Shown: positions 16,464 through 25,605, numbered from the stretch's first letter. The stretch is 64,000 bases of DNA from Pseudomonas sp. Root71 (GCF_001429045.1 NZ_LMHY01000030.1:211366-275365), one strand, 5' to 3'. The notes: a model not told the origin generated them from the letters alone. Program-made: numbers and translations.

Positions 16464-18172
16464 AGGGCTTTCCACTCCAGCGGCAGCCATTGCCAATGGC
16501 CGTCGGGCTCACTGCCTTCGGGCAAGGTCAGGGCGTACTTGCCGTAGCCGCCGAGCTTGCGCAGCTTCGGGATAAGGTAGGTTTGCGCGGCGTTGTAGAA
16601 CACCGGTTCCATGTCCTGGGGCAGGCTGTCGAGGGTTTCCTGCTGCATCAGTTGCGCCATGGAATCCGGGCCGAAATAGACCGGCATCAGCAGGTCCTTG
16701 GGCACCACGTCGGCCATCGGCGGGAAGCGTTTGTCGAGGGTGCCTAGAGCCTTGTCGACGAGTTTGTCATCGAGGGAAAACAGCAAGGTTGAACCGTGGC
16801 GGGCCAGGCTCACACGCATGAACGCCTTGCCGCTGATCGCCTCCGGATTTTCGGCGTCCTTGGCTTTGTACGGGCCGAAACTGGAACTGACTTGCCGCTG
16901 CCACTGATGGCTCTGCCCCTCCTGTTTCTCCACCACCGGGAATGCGTGCCCGGCGACATTGCTTTCATAGGCGCCGACCATCGAGCCGAACAGCTTGCCC
17001 AGATTGCCATCGAGCGTGCCGCTATCCTCGTCGCTCAGACTGGCCACCAGCAACGGCGTGTACAGACGCGAATCAGCGTACCAGCAGAGCCCCGCCGCGC
17101 CGGCCATGTGTTCGGTCAACGCTTGTGCCACGCTATCTTCGGCACCGAGTTTCACCAGCAGCGGCTTCTGTTGTTCGGCAGCCAGCGGCAACGCCACGCA
17201 AGCGCTGGCGCCCATGGGCATGGCTTGCCAGATCGGTTTGAAATCGAAGTCCGGCTGATTCTCCAGTTCATCCATGGCCAGGAAGCTGTGCCAGCCCTTG
17301 TCGTCCATGTCGAAACGCAAACCGGCGAAATTCGGAATGAAGCGCTGATAACCCATGGCCAGCACGCTGGCATTCACCGACAGGCGTTGTTTCACCTCCG
17401 GCGTACGAGGCGGCAGGCCGAAGGCTTCGGGGAACAGTTTGTCGCCATTGAGCAACGCGGCAATGGCCGTGGTCGACACGCTGCCCGATTCTTCCGTTGC
17501 GCCACTTTGCGGATCGTAGAGTTTCGCCGGATTGGACAGCACCACCAATTTGTCGCCATGGGACGCGAACAGCAGCGCCTTGCTCGCGTTGTAACCGAGT
17601 TGATAGAGCCCCACGTCGTCGGTGCCGACCTTCACGTCAGCGACTTTGCTCAACTGCGAGTCGTCCAGCGCCACTTTGGCCAGCGGCTCCAGCACCTTGG
17701 CCAGCCCGCCGCGATCCATCACCAGCAGGAAATCCTTGAGCCGCCCATCCGCCCCGCGCCACAACGCTACGTCCGCCGGTTGATCGAACAGTTGCTCGAT
17801 CAAGGTGTCCTGCAGTTTCAAGTCATGTTCGTAGATGATCCGCCGCAAGCTGCCGATCAACCCCAGGCGATCGGCGTGGGTTTCGTAATAGAAGACGAAA
17901 TCTTCGGTCAGGGTTTCCTTGAGGAACGGCACTGCCAACAAGTCCTTGGGTAACTGGCTCAAGGAGTGGGTTTCCAGCAAGCCATCCGGGCGGCTCATGC
18001 CCAGTTTGTCACTGGCCAACACAGGCGCCGGGGCCTTGGGCTTGTGCATGAACCACCCCAGCCCACCGGCCACGCCAATGACCAGGCATATCCCGATCAG
18101 CAGCGTCGGCCAATGCAGAGAAGGTTTGGCCGCTGGTGCGCCTGCGGCCGGAGTAACAGTGCTATCACTCAT
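16460..18172 (-). CDS. magB: DUF2138 inner-membrane protein, MagB-like (YfaA)
   Basis: A 570-residue protein of the YfaA/DUF2138 family with one N-terminal membrane anchor (residues 22-42, PTLLIGICLVIGVAGGLGWF) and a large periplasmic part without recognisable catalytic motifs. In P. aeruginosa MagB co-purifies with MagD, MagA and MagF at the inner membrane, so a scaffold or anchoring role is likely. The ATG at 18172 is chosen; a GTG two codons earlier (18178) is also possible. No clear Shine-Dalgarno is seen for either. It lies 39 bp after magA and overlaps magC. Confidence 0.88.
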   Translation of the reverse strand: MSDSTVTPAAGAPAAKPSLHWPTLLIGICLVIGVAGGLGWFMHKPKAPAPVLASDKLGMSRPDGLLETHSLSQLPKDLLAVPFLKETLTEDFVFYYETHADRLGLIGSLRRIIYEHDLKLQDTLIEQLFDQPADVALWRGADGRLKDFLLVMDRGGLAKVLEPLAKVALDDSQLSKVADVKVGTDDVGLYQLGYNASKALLFASHGDKLVVLSNPAKLYDPQSGATEESGSVSTTAIAALLNGDKLFPEAFGLPPRTPEVKQRLSVNASVLAMGYQRFIPNFAGLRFDMDDKGWHSFLAMDELENQPDFDFKPIWQAMPMGASACVALPLAAEQQKPLLVKLGAEDSVAQALTEHMAGAAGLCWYADSRLYTPLLVASLSDEDSGTLDGNLGKLFGSMVGAYESNVAGHAFPVVEKQEGQSHQWQRQVSSSFGPYKAKDAENPEAISGKAFMRVSLARHGSTLLFSLDDKLVDKALGTLDKRFPPMADVVPKDLLMPVYFGPDSMAQLMQQETLDSLPQDMEPVFYNAAQTYLIPKLRKLGGYGKYALTLPEGSEPDGHWQWLPLEWKAL

Positions 18173-18211
18173 GTTCACAAAACCCGATGTTCATCCGTGG
18201 AGCGGGGATGC

Positions 18212-19003
18212 CTAGTAGTTGAAAGTCTTGACCAGCAGCAGGTCGCCGATTGCGCGCAGGGGCACGATGAACGTCTCGCGTTTTTCATCGACGGTGTTTT
18301 CGTTGAGCACCAGGTTGATCTGCGAGGTAATCACCTCGTTCTGGTTGCCGGACTCATCGAAGTTATAGCCGCCGCTGCCGAAGTTGCCCCAATAGTTCAC
18401 GTAAACCAGATAGGTGCCACGCAGCGGCGCGGTCATGGTGAACATTTCCGGACCCGGGCCATCGACGCCGTCGGGGTCGAGGCCGCCGCCATTGGTCAAG
18501 GCCGAATGTGCCCAGAAGGCATGCTGGCCATCGGGCGTGACAATATGCAGGTCGAGTTCGGCTTTCGGATCATCCCAACCCAGCACCACGCGAATCCGCG
18601 CCGGGGTGCGCAGGTTGTTGGCTTCATAGAATTGAACACGCTTGAGGGACTGGCCTTCGGCGCTGCGCACTTCGACGCTGTTGGAACCGGCGCCAAATGC
18701 ATAGGGCCGGGCGAAACGCCCTTGCTCGTCGGTATAGAGATTCAGCGGATTGCCGTTGACCGCCAAGGTGTGCGGCCCGCGCTGGGTGCCCAGGGCCTTC
18801 AGTTGGCCTTCGATCATCGTGCGATTGCGCTGCACACCCCGATCAATCGGCGGCGTGGGATAGGCGACTTGCGGGTTTTCGCTGCGGTCCAGCAGACCGT
18901 TGTAACGCCAACCACCCACCGGTTCCGCCAACTCGGCATTCGGCGCGGCCAGAATCACGGGGGCGAAAACCAGCCCGATCAGCAGCAATAGAAATGAGCG
19001 CAT
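18212..19003 (-). CDS. magA: Periplasmic DUF2135 protein, MagA-like
   Basis: A 263-residue exported protein with signal peptide MRSFLLLLIGLVFAPVILA. It contains a DUF2135 domain with LGWDDPKAELDLHIVTPDGQ, closely matching the last gene of the operon. It is the first gene of the mag cluster (A to F, transcribed right to left). AGGAGG six to seven bases before the ATG at 19003 fixes the start over an ATG at 19024. GGA motifs in the leader (in CCCAGGATCAGG and at the Shine-Dalgarno) would suit RsmA-type control, which is reported for P. aeruginosa mag. Molecular function is unknown. Confidence 0.88.
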   Translation of the reverse strand: MRSFLLLLIGLVFAPVILAAPNAELAEPVGGWRYNGLLDRSENPQVAYPTPPIDRGVQRNRTMIEGQLKALGTQRGPHTLAVNGNPLNLYTDEQGRFARPYAFGAGSNSVEVRSAEGQSLKRVQFYEANNLRTPARIRVVLGWDDPKAELDLHIVTPDGQHAFWAHSALTNGGGLDPDGVDGPGPEMFTMTAPLRGTYLVYVNYWGNFGSGGYNFDESGNQNEVITSQINLVLNENTVDEKRETFIVPLRAIGDLLLVKTFNY

Positions 19004-19195
19004 GCGACGCCTCCTGCCATGCATGACGAAACCTTGCGCCTGATCCTGGGCACGTTACAGATGCGAATACTGCGTTTCGTCTGAAAGACCCGTGACTACC
19101 AGGTCGTATAGGGCTCGAAGGTTATCCATTCGGGTGTTTTTTAACAATCGGACGGCTGCGAAATTGCGGTGGGAATCACGGTAATGGGTGGACGG

Positions 19196-19241
19196 TGAGC
19201 CGAATAGCGATGTTATTCGGCTCATAAAGTGAGCCGAATAA
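19196..19241. repeat. Alternating triple repeat of TGAGCCGAATAA
   Basis: Three copies in orientation plus, minus, plus: 19196-19206, 19213-19224 and 19230-19241. The last two form a perfect 12-bp inverted repeat with a 5-nt spacer; the first two form an 11-bp inverted repeat. They lie 193-238 nt upstream of magA and could be a multi-site operator or alternative hairpins. Confidence 0.85.
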
Positions 19242-19270
19242 TCCTCAGTACACTTGAGGTCCACTTACTT

Positions 19271-19402
19271 TGTGGCGAGGGAGCTTGCTCCCGCTGGCTT
19301 GCGAGGCAGGCCCAATCAATTGACCTCAGTATTCCTGAAAAACTTGGCAGATGAATTTAGGGCCGCTTTGCGCCCCAACGGGAGCAAGCTCCCTCGCCAC
19401 AG
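19271..19402. repeat. REP doublet (REPIN), family C
   Basis: Inverted copies of TGTGGCGAGGGAGCTTGCTC at the two ends, with the tail GCTGGCTTGCGAGGC and its diverged partner inside. Class C also occurs at 24669-24801 and 39975-40109. Confidence 0.9.
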
Positions 19403-19500
19403 GGCTCCGCTTTTCGCGTGTCAAACACCCCGCTCATTTGCCCATGAACCCCCTATCTGCTAGTGTCGCGCCGGTTTAACGTCAACCGGAAATCGCCGCC

Positions 19501-19743
19501 ATGGCCCGCAAAAAAGCTGCACTGGATTTCGAACAGTCCCTCGCCGACCTGCAAACGCTGGTGGAGCGTCTGGAGAATGGCGAATTGTCGCTGGAGGACT
19601 CGCTGGCCGCTTTCGAGCAAGGCATCGGTCTGACCCGCGATTGCCAGGCGGCGCTGGCCCAGGCCGAGCAAAAGGTTCAGGTGCTGCTCGAGCGTGATGG
19701 CGAGCTGGCCGAGGAACCCTTCGAAGCGGATCAGCCAGAATGA
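19501..19743 (+). CDS. xseB: Exodeoxyribonuclease VII small subunit
   Basis: An 80-residue subunit of exonuclease VII, which degrades single-stranded DNA in both directions together with several XseB copies per XseA. The conserved pattern FEQSLADLQTLVERLENGEL, SLEDSLAAFEQG and the C-terminal coiled region are complete. The stop overlaps the ispA start by 4 bp. The order xseB-ispA-dxs is common in gammaproteobacteria. XseA is encoded outside this window. Confidence 0.95.
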   Translation: MARKKAALDFEQSLADLQTLVERLENGELSLEDSLAAFEQGIGLTRDCQAALAQAEQKVQVLLERDGELAEEPFEADQPE

Positions 19744-20627
19744 TTGCAGCGTACTCGGCAACCAGCCAGGCCCGCGTCAATGCGGCTCTGGAAACCCTGT
19801 TCACTGCCCCGAGCCCCGAGCTGGCGCGGCTGTACGAGGCCATGCGCTACAGCGTGATGAATGGCGGCAAACGCGTGCGTCCACTGTTGAGCTACGCCGC
19901 CTGCGAAGCGTTGGGCGGCAAACCCGAGCAAGCCAACGGCGCAGCCTGTGCCGTGGAGCTGATCCATGCTTATTCGCTGGTGCATGACGATTTGCCGGCG
20001 ATGGACGATGACGATCTGCGTCGCGGCCAGCCCACCACCCACAAGAAATTCGATGAAGCCTGCGCGATCCTCGCCGGCGACGGCTTGCAGAGCCTGGCCT
20101 TCAGCGCCCTGCTCGACCCGCGCCTGAGCGCGTTGGATGCCGAAATCCACCTGCAAATGGTCAGCGCCCTGGCACTGGCCGCAGGCCCGGCGGGCATGGT
20201 CGGCGGTCAGGCCATCGACCTCGGCTCGGTCGGACTGAAGCTTGACCAGAAAGCCCTGGAGTACATGCACCGGCACAAGACCGGCGCGCTGATCGAGGTC
20301 AGCGTCAAGCTCGGTGCCCTGGCCAGCGGCCGTGCCGAAAAAGACGAACTCAAGTCCCTGCAGACTTATGCACAGGCCATCGGCCTGGCATTCCAGGTCC
20401 AGGACGACATTCTCGACGTCGAAAGCGATACCGAAACCCTCGGCAAACGCCAGGGCGCCGACATTGCCCGGGACAAGCCGACCTACCCGGCCCTGCTCGG
20501 CCTCGACGCCGCCAAGGCCTATGCCCTGGAGCTGCGCGACCAGGCCCTGCACGCGCTGCGACCGTTTGACGCGGCGGCCGAACCCTTGCGTGATCTGGCC
20601 CGGTATATCGTCGATCGCCGCAGCTGA
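19740..20627 (+). CDS. ispA: Farnesyl diphosphate synthase / (2E,6E)-geranyltranstransferase
   Basis: A 295-residue short-chain trans-prenyl transferase that adds isopentenyl diphosphate to DMAPP and GPP to make farnesyl diphosphate, the precursor of quinone side chains and undecaprenyl phosphate. Both aspartate-rich motifs are intact: the first in DDLPAMDDDDLRRGQPT and the second in FQVQDDILDVESDT. The ATG overlaps the xseB stop (ATGA). It feeds from dxs, the next gene, so the operon joins the first step of the MEP pathway to its product-using enzyme. Confidence 0.96.
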   Translation: MIAAYSATSQARVNAALETLFTAPSPELARLYEAMRYSVMNGGKRVRPLLSYAACEALGGKPEQANGAACAVELIHAYSLVHDDLPAMDDDDLRRGQPTTHKKFDEACAILAGDGLQSLAFSALLDPRLSALDAEIHLQMVSALALAAGPAGMVGGQAIDLGSVGLKLDQKALEYMHRHKTGALIEVSVKLGALASGRAEKDELKSLQTYAQAIGLAFQVQDDILDVESDTETLGKRQGADIARDKPTYPALLGLDAAKAYALELRDQALHALRPFDAAAEPLRDLARYIVDRRS

Positions 20628-20718
20628 AGGCGATTGCGCCAAAAAAGCCCAACGCGTGGGCAGGGGGCGATGCATCAGGTAAACTGCCGCATCTTTTATA
20701 CCTATAACGATTCGCCTG

Positions 20719-22617
20719 ATGCCCACGACGTTTCATGAGATTCCCCGCAAGCGCCCGACCACGCCCCTGCTCGACCGCGCGAACACGCCGGACGGCCTGC
20801 GCCGGTTAGGCGAAGCCGAGCTGGAAACCCTGGCCGATGAGTTGCGCCTGGAATTGCTCTACACGGTCGGCCAGACCGGTGGGCATTTCGGTGCCGGCCT
20901 GGGCGTGATCGAGCTGACCATCGCGCTGCATTACGTCTTCGACACCCCGGACGACCGGCTGGTGTGGGACGTGGGTCATCAGGCTTATCCACACAAGATC
21001 CTCACCGGTCGTCGCGAGCGCATGGGCACCCTGCGCCAGAAGGACGGCGTCGCTGCGTTCCCGCGCCGCTCCGAGAGCGAGTACGACACCTTTGGCGTCG
21101 GTCACTCCAGCACCTCGATCAGTGCCGCGCTGGGCATGGCGATTGCCGCCCGCCTGCAAAACAGCGAGCGCAAGGCGATCGCGGTGATCGGCGACGGCGC
21201 GTTGACCGCGGGCATGGCGTTCGAGGCGCTGAACCATGCACCGGAAGTGGACGCCAACATGCTGGTGATCCTCAACGACAACGACATGTCGATCTCGCGT
21301 AACGTCGGTGGCTTGTCGAACTACCTGGCGAAGATCCTTTCCAGCCGCACCTACGCGAGCATGCGCGAAGGCAGCAAGAAAGTGCTGTCGCGCCTGCCCG
21401 GTGCCTGGGAAATCGCTCGCCGGACCGAAGAATATGCCAAAGGCATGCTGGTTCCCGGCACGCTGTTCGAAGAACTGGGCTGGAACTACATTGGCCCGAT
21501 TGATGGCCACGACCTGCCGACCCTGATCGCCACCCTGCGCAACATGCGCGATCTGAAAGGCCCGCAGTTCCTGCACGTCGTCACCAAGAAAGGCAAAGGC
21601 TTCGCCCCGGCGGAAGTCGACCCGATCGGTTACCACGCCATCACCAAGCTCGAACCCCTGGACGCCCCGGCCGCCGCGCCGAAAAAAGCCAGCGGGCCGA
21701 AGTACTCCGGTGTGTTCGGCGAATGGCTGTGCGACATGGCGGCTGCCGACCCGCGTCTGGTCGGGATTACCCCGGCGATGAAGGAAGGCTCGGACCTGGT
21801 TGCTTTCAGCGAACGCTTCCCGCTGCGCTACTTCGACGTCGCCATTGCCGAGCAACACGCCGTCACCCTCGCGGCCGGCATGGCCTGCGAAGGCGCCAAA
21901 CCCGTGGTGGCCATCTATTCGACCTTCCTGCAGCGCGGCTACGACCAGTTGGTGCATGACGTCGCGGTGCAGAATCTCGACGTACTGTTCGCCATCGACC
22001 GCGCAGGCCTGGTGGGCGAAGACGGTCCGACCCACGCCGGCAGCTTCGATTTGTCGTTCCTGCGCTGCATCCCCGGCATGCTGGTGATGACCCCGAGCGA
22101 TGAAAACGAGCTGCGCAAGATGCTCACTACCGGCCACCTGTACGAAGGTCCGGCGGCGGTGCGTTATCCACGGGGTAACGGCCCGAACGCGACCATCGAG
22201 AAAGACCTCGAACCGATCGAGATCGGCAAGGGTGTGATTCGCCGACAGGGCAGCAAAGTCGCCCTGCTGGTGTTCGGCGTGCAACTGGCCGAAGCCCTGA
22301 AAGTCGCCGAGACGCTGGACGCGACCGTGGTCGACATGCGTTTCGTCAAACCGCTGGATGAAGCGCTGGTTCGCGAAATCGCCGGCAGCCACGACTTGCT
22401 GGTGACCGTCGAAGAAAACGCGATCATGGGCGGCGCCGGTGGCGCGGTCAGCGAATTCCTCGCCCGCGAAAACATCCTCAAGTCGATGCTGCACCTGGGC
22501 TTGCCGGATATTTACGTCGAGCACGCCAAGCCGGCGCAAATGCTGGCCGAGTGTGGCTTGGACGAGGCGGGAATCGAAGCGTCCATTCGCGAACGCCTGC
22601 AACTGCTCAACCTCTAA
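20719..22617 (+). CDS. dxs: 1-deoxy-D-xylulose-5-phosphate synthase
   Basis: A 632-residue thiamine-diphosphate enzyme that condenses pyruvate and glyceraldehyde 3-phosphate, the first and flux-controlling step of the MEP isoprenoid pathway. The GHFGAGLGVIELT start of the domain, the TPP motif beginning GDGALTAGMAFEALNHA and ending with LNDNDMSIS, and the transketolase pyrimidine domain (AIAEQHAVTLAAGMA, DRAGLVGEDGPTHAG) are all present. The length is typical. It follows ispA by 91 bp. Confidence 0.97.
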   Translation: MPTTFHEIPRKRPTTPLLDRANTPDGLRRLGEAELETLADELRLELLYTVGQTGGHFGAGLGVIELTIALHYVFDTPDDRLVWDVGHQAYPHKILTGRRERMGTLRQKDGVAAFPRRSESEYDTFGVGHSSTSISAALGMAIAARLQNSERKAIAVIGDGALTAGMAFEALNHAPEVDANMLVILNDNDMSISRNVGGLSNYLAKILSSRTYASMREGSKKVLSRLPGAWEIARRTEEYAKGMLVPGTLFEELGWNYIGPIDGHDLPTLIATLRNMRDLKGPQFLHVVTKKGKGFAPAEVDPIGYHAITKLEPLDAPAAAPKKASGPKYSGVFGEWLCDMAAADPRLVGITPAMKEGSDLVAFSERFPLRYFDVAIAEQHAVTLAAGMACEGAKPVVAIYSTFLQRGYDQLVHDVAVQNLDVLFAIDRAGLVGEDGPTHAGSFDLSFLRCIPGMLVMTPSDENELRKMLTTGHLYEGPAAVRYPRGNGPNATIEKDLEPIEIGKGVIRRQGSKVALLVFGVQLAEALKVAETLDATVVDMRFVKPLDEALVREIAGSHDLLVTVEENAIMGGAGGAVSEFLARENILKSMLHLGLPDIYVEHAKPAQMLAECGLDEAGIEASIRERLQLLNL

Positions 22618-22630
22618 ACGCAAAACCCTG

Positions 22631-22733
22631 TGTAGGAGCTGCCGAAGGCTGCGATCTTTTGATCCTGGCCCTCGACAACTCCATATCTGAAAAAATCAAA
22701 ATCAAAAGATCGCAGCCTTCGGCAGCTCCTACG
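22631..22733. repeat. REP doublet (REPIN), family B
   Basis: Inverted copies of TGTAGGAGCTGCCGAAGGCT followed by GCGATCTTTTGAT, between dxs and btuB. Family B also occurs at 35176-35258 and 36349-36431. Confidence 0.9.
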
Positions 22734-22768
22734 GAGAGTTGCGTCGCATCTGAAATCTCGGATACTCC

Positions 22769-24652
22769 ATGAAACTCTCTCCCTTCGCCCTGACGCTGAC
22801 CCTGCTGCCGGCCGGTCAATTGCTGGCCGACGCCTTCGAACGCGACCAGGCCCTGAAGCTGCCCGACGTGTTGATCAGCGCCAACCGCCAGGTCGAAGCG
22901 CGCAACGACAGCAGCGCCGCCAACACCGTATTCACCCGCGAAGACATCGATCGCCTGCAACCCTATAGCGTCACTGACCTGTTGCGTCGGGTGCCGGGCG
23001 TGCAAGTCTCGCAGTCCGGCGGGCGCGGCAGCATTCCGGGTGTCTACATCCGTGGCACCCAGTCGGCCCAGAGCCTGGTGTTGGTGGATGGCCAGCGCAT
23101 CGGCAGTTCGACCTCCGGCGACAGCAACCTGCAACACATCAATATCGAGCAGGTCGAGCGCGTGGAAGTGCTGCGCGGCTCCCGCTCGGTGATTTATGGC
23201 AGCGATACGATTGGCGGGGTGATCCAGATCTTCACCCGCCGTGGTGGCGAGCAAGGCCTGCAACCTCGATTGCACATGGGATTTGGCAGCAACCAGACCT
23301 GGGAGCGCAGTCTCGGTTTATCCGGCGGTGATGAGCAAACCCGCTTCAACCTCGGCGCCAGCCTCGACGAAACCGCCGGCATCAATCGCACCCATGAGTC
23401 GTATCCCAGTGATGGCGACCATGACGAATATCGCAACAAGTCGCTCAGCCTGAGCCTGAGTCACGCCCTGACGCAAGACATCGAAGTCGGCGCCAACCTG
23501 CTGGATAACCGTGGCAAGAGCGAGTTCGACAACCCGTTCGGTCGCTTCGACATGAATACGTTCGAATCGGTCCAGCAACAGCCCTACAGCGACTTCGACG
23601 TGAGCAGCGTCAGCAGCTATGTCGATGCACGGATCAACGATCTCTGGAAAACCCGCGTTGATGTCGGCCACAGTGAAAACCGCGAGAAGACCCTCGACAA
23701 GCTCAGCGATGAGCGCACCGTGTTCAACACCTATCGCGACTCGGTGACCTGGCAAAACGACCTGACGCTCAATGAGCGCAACAGCCTGATGCTCGGCGGC
23801 GACTGGTACGAAGACCGGATCAATAGCACCACGGCATTCGACGAAGACAGCCGCTGGAACCGCGCCGCATTTATCCAGCATCGCTATCAGGCTGACAGTT
23901 TTTCCACGGAGTTGGGCCTGCGCCACGACGATAACCAGCAGTTCGGCAGCCAGAACACCTGGAGCGGCACCTTCACCCTGCCGCTGAACCCGGACAACGA
24001 AGTGCTGCTGACCTACAGCGAAGGCTTCCGCGCGCCGACCTTCAACGACCTGTATTACCCTGACTTCAGCAACCCCGACCTGAAGCCTGAAACCTCGAAA
24101 AGCTATGAGCTGCAATGGCGTAGCCAATTGACCGAGGACAGTCGCCTGGAGACGTCGCTGTATCGCACCGACCTTGAAGACGCGATCATTTTCGGCAGCA
24201 ACTCGCGCCCCGAGAACGTTGCCTCGGCACGGATCAACGGCTTCGAAGCAGCGCTGAAACAGGAACTGTTCGGCTGGCAGAGCAACCTTGGCGTGGCGAT
24301 TATCGACCCACGAGATCGTGACACGGGTCACACCCTGGCCCGTCGCGCGCGCCGCACCTTGAGTTGGGATCTGGACCGTCAGTTCGATCGCCTGGGCCTT
24401 GGCGCCAGTTGGCAAGCGGTCAGCAGCAGCTATGACGACCTGAACAATCAACAGCCATTGGGCGGTTATGCCTTGTTGGGACTACGCAGCAGTTGGGAGC
24501 TCAATCGTGAAGTCCGGCTGGAGCTGAAGGTCGACAACCTGCTGGACAAGGGTTACAGCCGGGCGCTGTACAGCTTCCAAGGGAGCCAGTACGGGTATCG
24601 CGAGGAAGGTCGGGCGTGGATGTTCGGGGTAACCTGGACGCCGGAGATCTGA
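22769..24652 (+). CDS. btuB: TonB-dependent vitamin B12 receptor
   Basis: A 627-residue outer-membrane receptor that imports cobalamin. A signal peptide (about residues 1-20) is followed by a TonB-box-like LPDVLISANR (31-40). The plug domain has PYSVTDLLRRVPGVQV, IPGVYIRGTQSAQSLVLVDG and VERVEVLRGSRSVIYGSDTIGG, and the barrel is BtuB-like with LTYSEGFRAPTFNDLYYPD. It converges on the btuF gene. Only 151 bp separate it from dxs, mostly a REP pair, and I see no cobalamin riboswitch there. The B12 it imports is the cofactor of EutBC. Confidence 0.92.
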   Translation: MKLSPFALTLTLLPAGQLLADAFERDQALKLPDVLISANRQVEARNDSSAANTVFTREDIDRLQPYSVTDLLRRVPGVQVSQSGGRGSIPGVYIRGTQSAQSLVLVDGQRIGSSTSGDSNLQHINIEQVERVEVLRGSRSVIYGSDTIGGVIQIFTRRGGEQGLQPRLHMGFGSNQTWERSLGLSGGDEQTRFNLGASLDETAGINRTHESYPSDGDHDEYRNKSLSLSLSHALTQDIEVGANLLDNRGKSEFDNPFGRFDMNTFESVQQQPYSDFDVSSVSSYVDARINDLWKTRVDVGHSENREKTLDKLSDERTVFNTYRDSVTWQNDLTLNERNSLMLGGDWYEDRINSTTAFDEDSRWNRAAFIQHRYQADSFSTELGLRHDDNQQFGSQNTWSGTFTLPLNPDNEVLLTYSEGFRAPTFNDLYYPDFSNPDLKPETSKSYELQWRSQLTEDSRLETSLYRTDLEDAIIFGSNSRPENVASARINGFEAALKQELFGWQSNLGVAIIDPRDRDTGHTLARRARRTLSWDLDRQFDRLGLGASWQAVSSSYDDLNNQQPLGGYALLGLRSSWELNREVRLELKVDNLLDKGYSRALYSFQGSQYGYREEGRAWMFGVTWTPEI

Positions 24653-24668
24653 GGCTGACGCAAATCAT

Positions 24669-24801
24669 TGTGGCGAGGGAGCTTGCTCCCGCTCGACTGC
24701 GCAGCAGTCGCAATCAAAGCTGACAGGGCAATCAGACAAATTGCAGTGTTGGTTTTTAGGGCTGCTTCGCAGCCCAGCGGGAGCAAGCTCCCTCGCCACA
24801 G
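24669..24801. repeat. REP doublet (REPIN), family C
   Basis: Inverted TGTGGCGAGGGAGCTTGCTC ends around a degenerate middle, filling the space between the convergent btuB and btuF genes. It may serve as their shared terminator. Confidence 0.9.
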
Positions 24802-25605
24802 TTACAAATTCGGCGCGATCAACTGGCACAGTTTTGCAGTTGCCTCAATCATCTGCCCGCTCGGCCGCTCCAGGCCCTTGTCCGTCACCAGTCGCAATTG
24901 CCCTTGTGCCACGGCCGCCACCTGCGGCCAGGCTTTCCACGCATCGAGCTGCGCCTGATCGCTGGCCAGGATTACCTCGGGATTGCGCTGCAACACGGCT
25001 TCCACGCTGACTTGCGGTGCCGGCAGCTTCAGGTCATCAAATACGTTTTGCGCACCGCAGACCTCCAGCGCATCGCTGATGATCTGCTCGCCGCCAACCG
25101 TATACAGCGGCCGATCCCAGACCTGATAGAACACTCGCAACGGCTTGTCCCGGCGATAGCGCTGACGCAATTCATACAGCCGCTGGCGTAAATCGCCGGC
25201 CAATGAAGTTCCGCGCTCAGGCCGACCGAGCTGAGCGGCAATGGCCTCGATCTGTGCGGCGAGCTGGTTCAGGCTGTGGGGTTCGGCGACGTAGGTGGGC
25301 ATATTCAGTCGCTTGAGCTGGTCACGCTGGGCCGGGCCGACGCTACCGGGCCATAGCAGCAACAGATCGGGTTTCAGGCTGAGCAGGCGCTCCATGTCCA
25401 ACTGGCCATAGCGACCAACGGAGGGCAGGTTCTTGAGTTCGGCAGGTCGTTCACCGGCGTCCAGCACCCCTACCAGGAGGTCGGCGGAACCCAGTTCAAC
25501 GACGATTTCAGAGAGCGACGGAGCGAGGCTGACAACCCGTTCGACCGCGAATGCCGAGCCGCTGGCGGCCAGCAGCAACACCGCCAGCCAGAGCGCGCGC
25601 ATCAA
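24802..25605 (-). CDS. btuF: Cobalamin-binding periplasmic protein (BtuF-like)
   Basis: A 267-residue periplasmic substrate-binding protein of the BtuF/FepB cluster, with signal peptide MMRALWLAVLLLAASGSAFA. Features such as ERVVSLAPSLSEIVVELGSADLLVG, VGRYGQLDMERLLSLKPDLLL and YTVGGEQIISDALEVCGAQNVF match cobalamin-binding ABC transporter components. It faces btuB, which supports B12 as ligand. The matching permease and ATPase genes are not in this window. The ATG overlaps the stop of the preceding membrane gene (ATGA). Confidence 0.88.
   Translation of the reverse strand: MMRALWLAVLLLAASGSAFAVERVVSLAPSLSEIVVELGSADLLVGVLDAGERPAELKNLPSVGRYGQLDMERLLSLKPDLLLLWPGSVGPAQRDQLKRLNMPTYVAEPHSLNQLAAQIEAIAAQLGRPERGTSLAGDLRQRLYELRQRYRRDKPLRVFYQVWDRPLYTVGGEQIISDALEVCGAQNVFDDLKLPAPQVSVEAVLQRNPEVILASDQAQLDAWKAWPQVAAVAQGQLRLVTDKGLERPSGQMIEATAKLCQLIAPNL

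Larger units (their letters stand above)
19004..19500. other. Intergenic region upstream of mag operon and xseB
   Basis: 497 bp between divergent genes. It holds a triple alternating TGAGCCGAATAA repeat (19196-19241) and a REP doublet (19271-19402), plus the unresolved promoters of magA and xseB. A 69-codon open frame on the minus strand (19055-19264) has no recognisable features and runs through the repeats, so I do not call it. Confidence 0.6.

Noticed and set aside
19055..19264. 69-codon open frame on the minus strand upstream of magA
   Set aside because: No recognisable domain or good ribosome site; its 5' part is made of the TGAGCCGAATAA repeats. It could still be real if conserved in relatives.
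22618..22768. Cobalamin riboswitch before btuB
   Set aside because: The gap is only 151 bp and mostly a REP pair; no B12-box sequence is visible.
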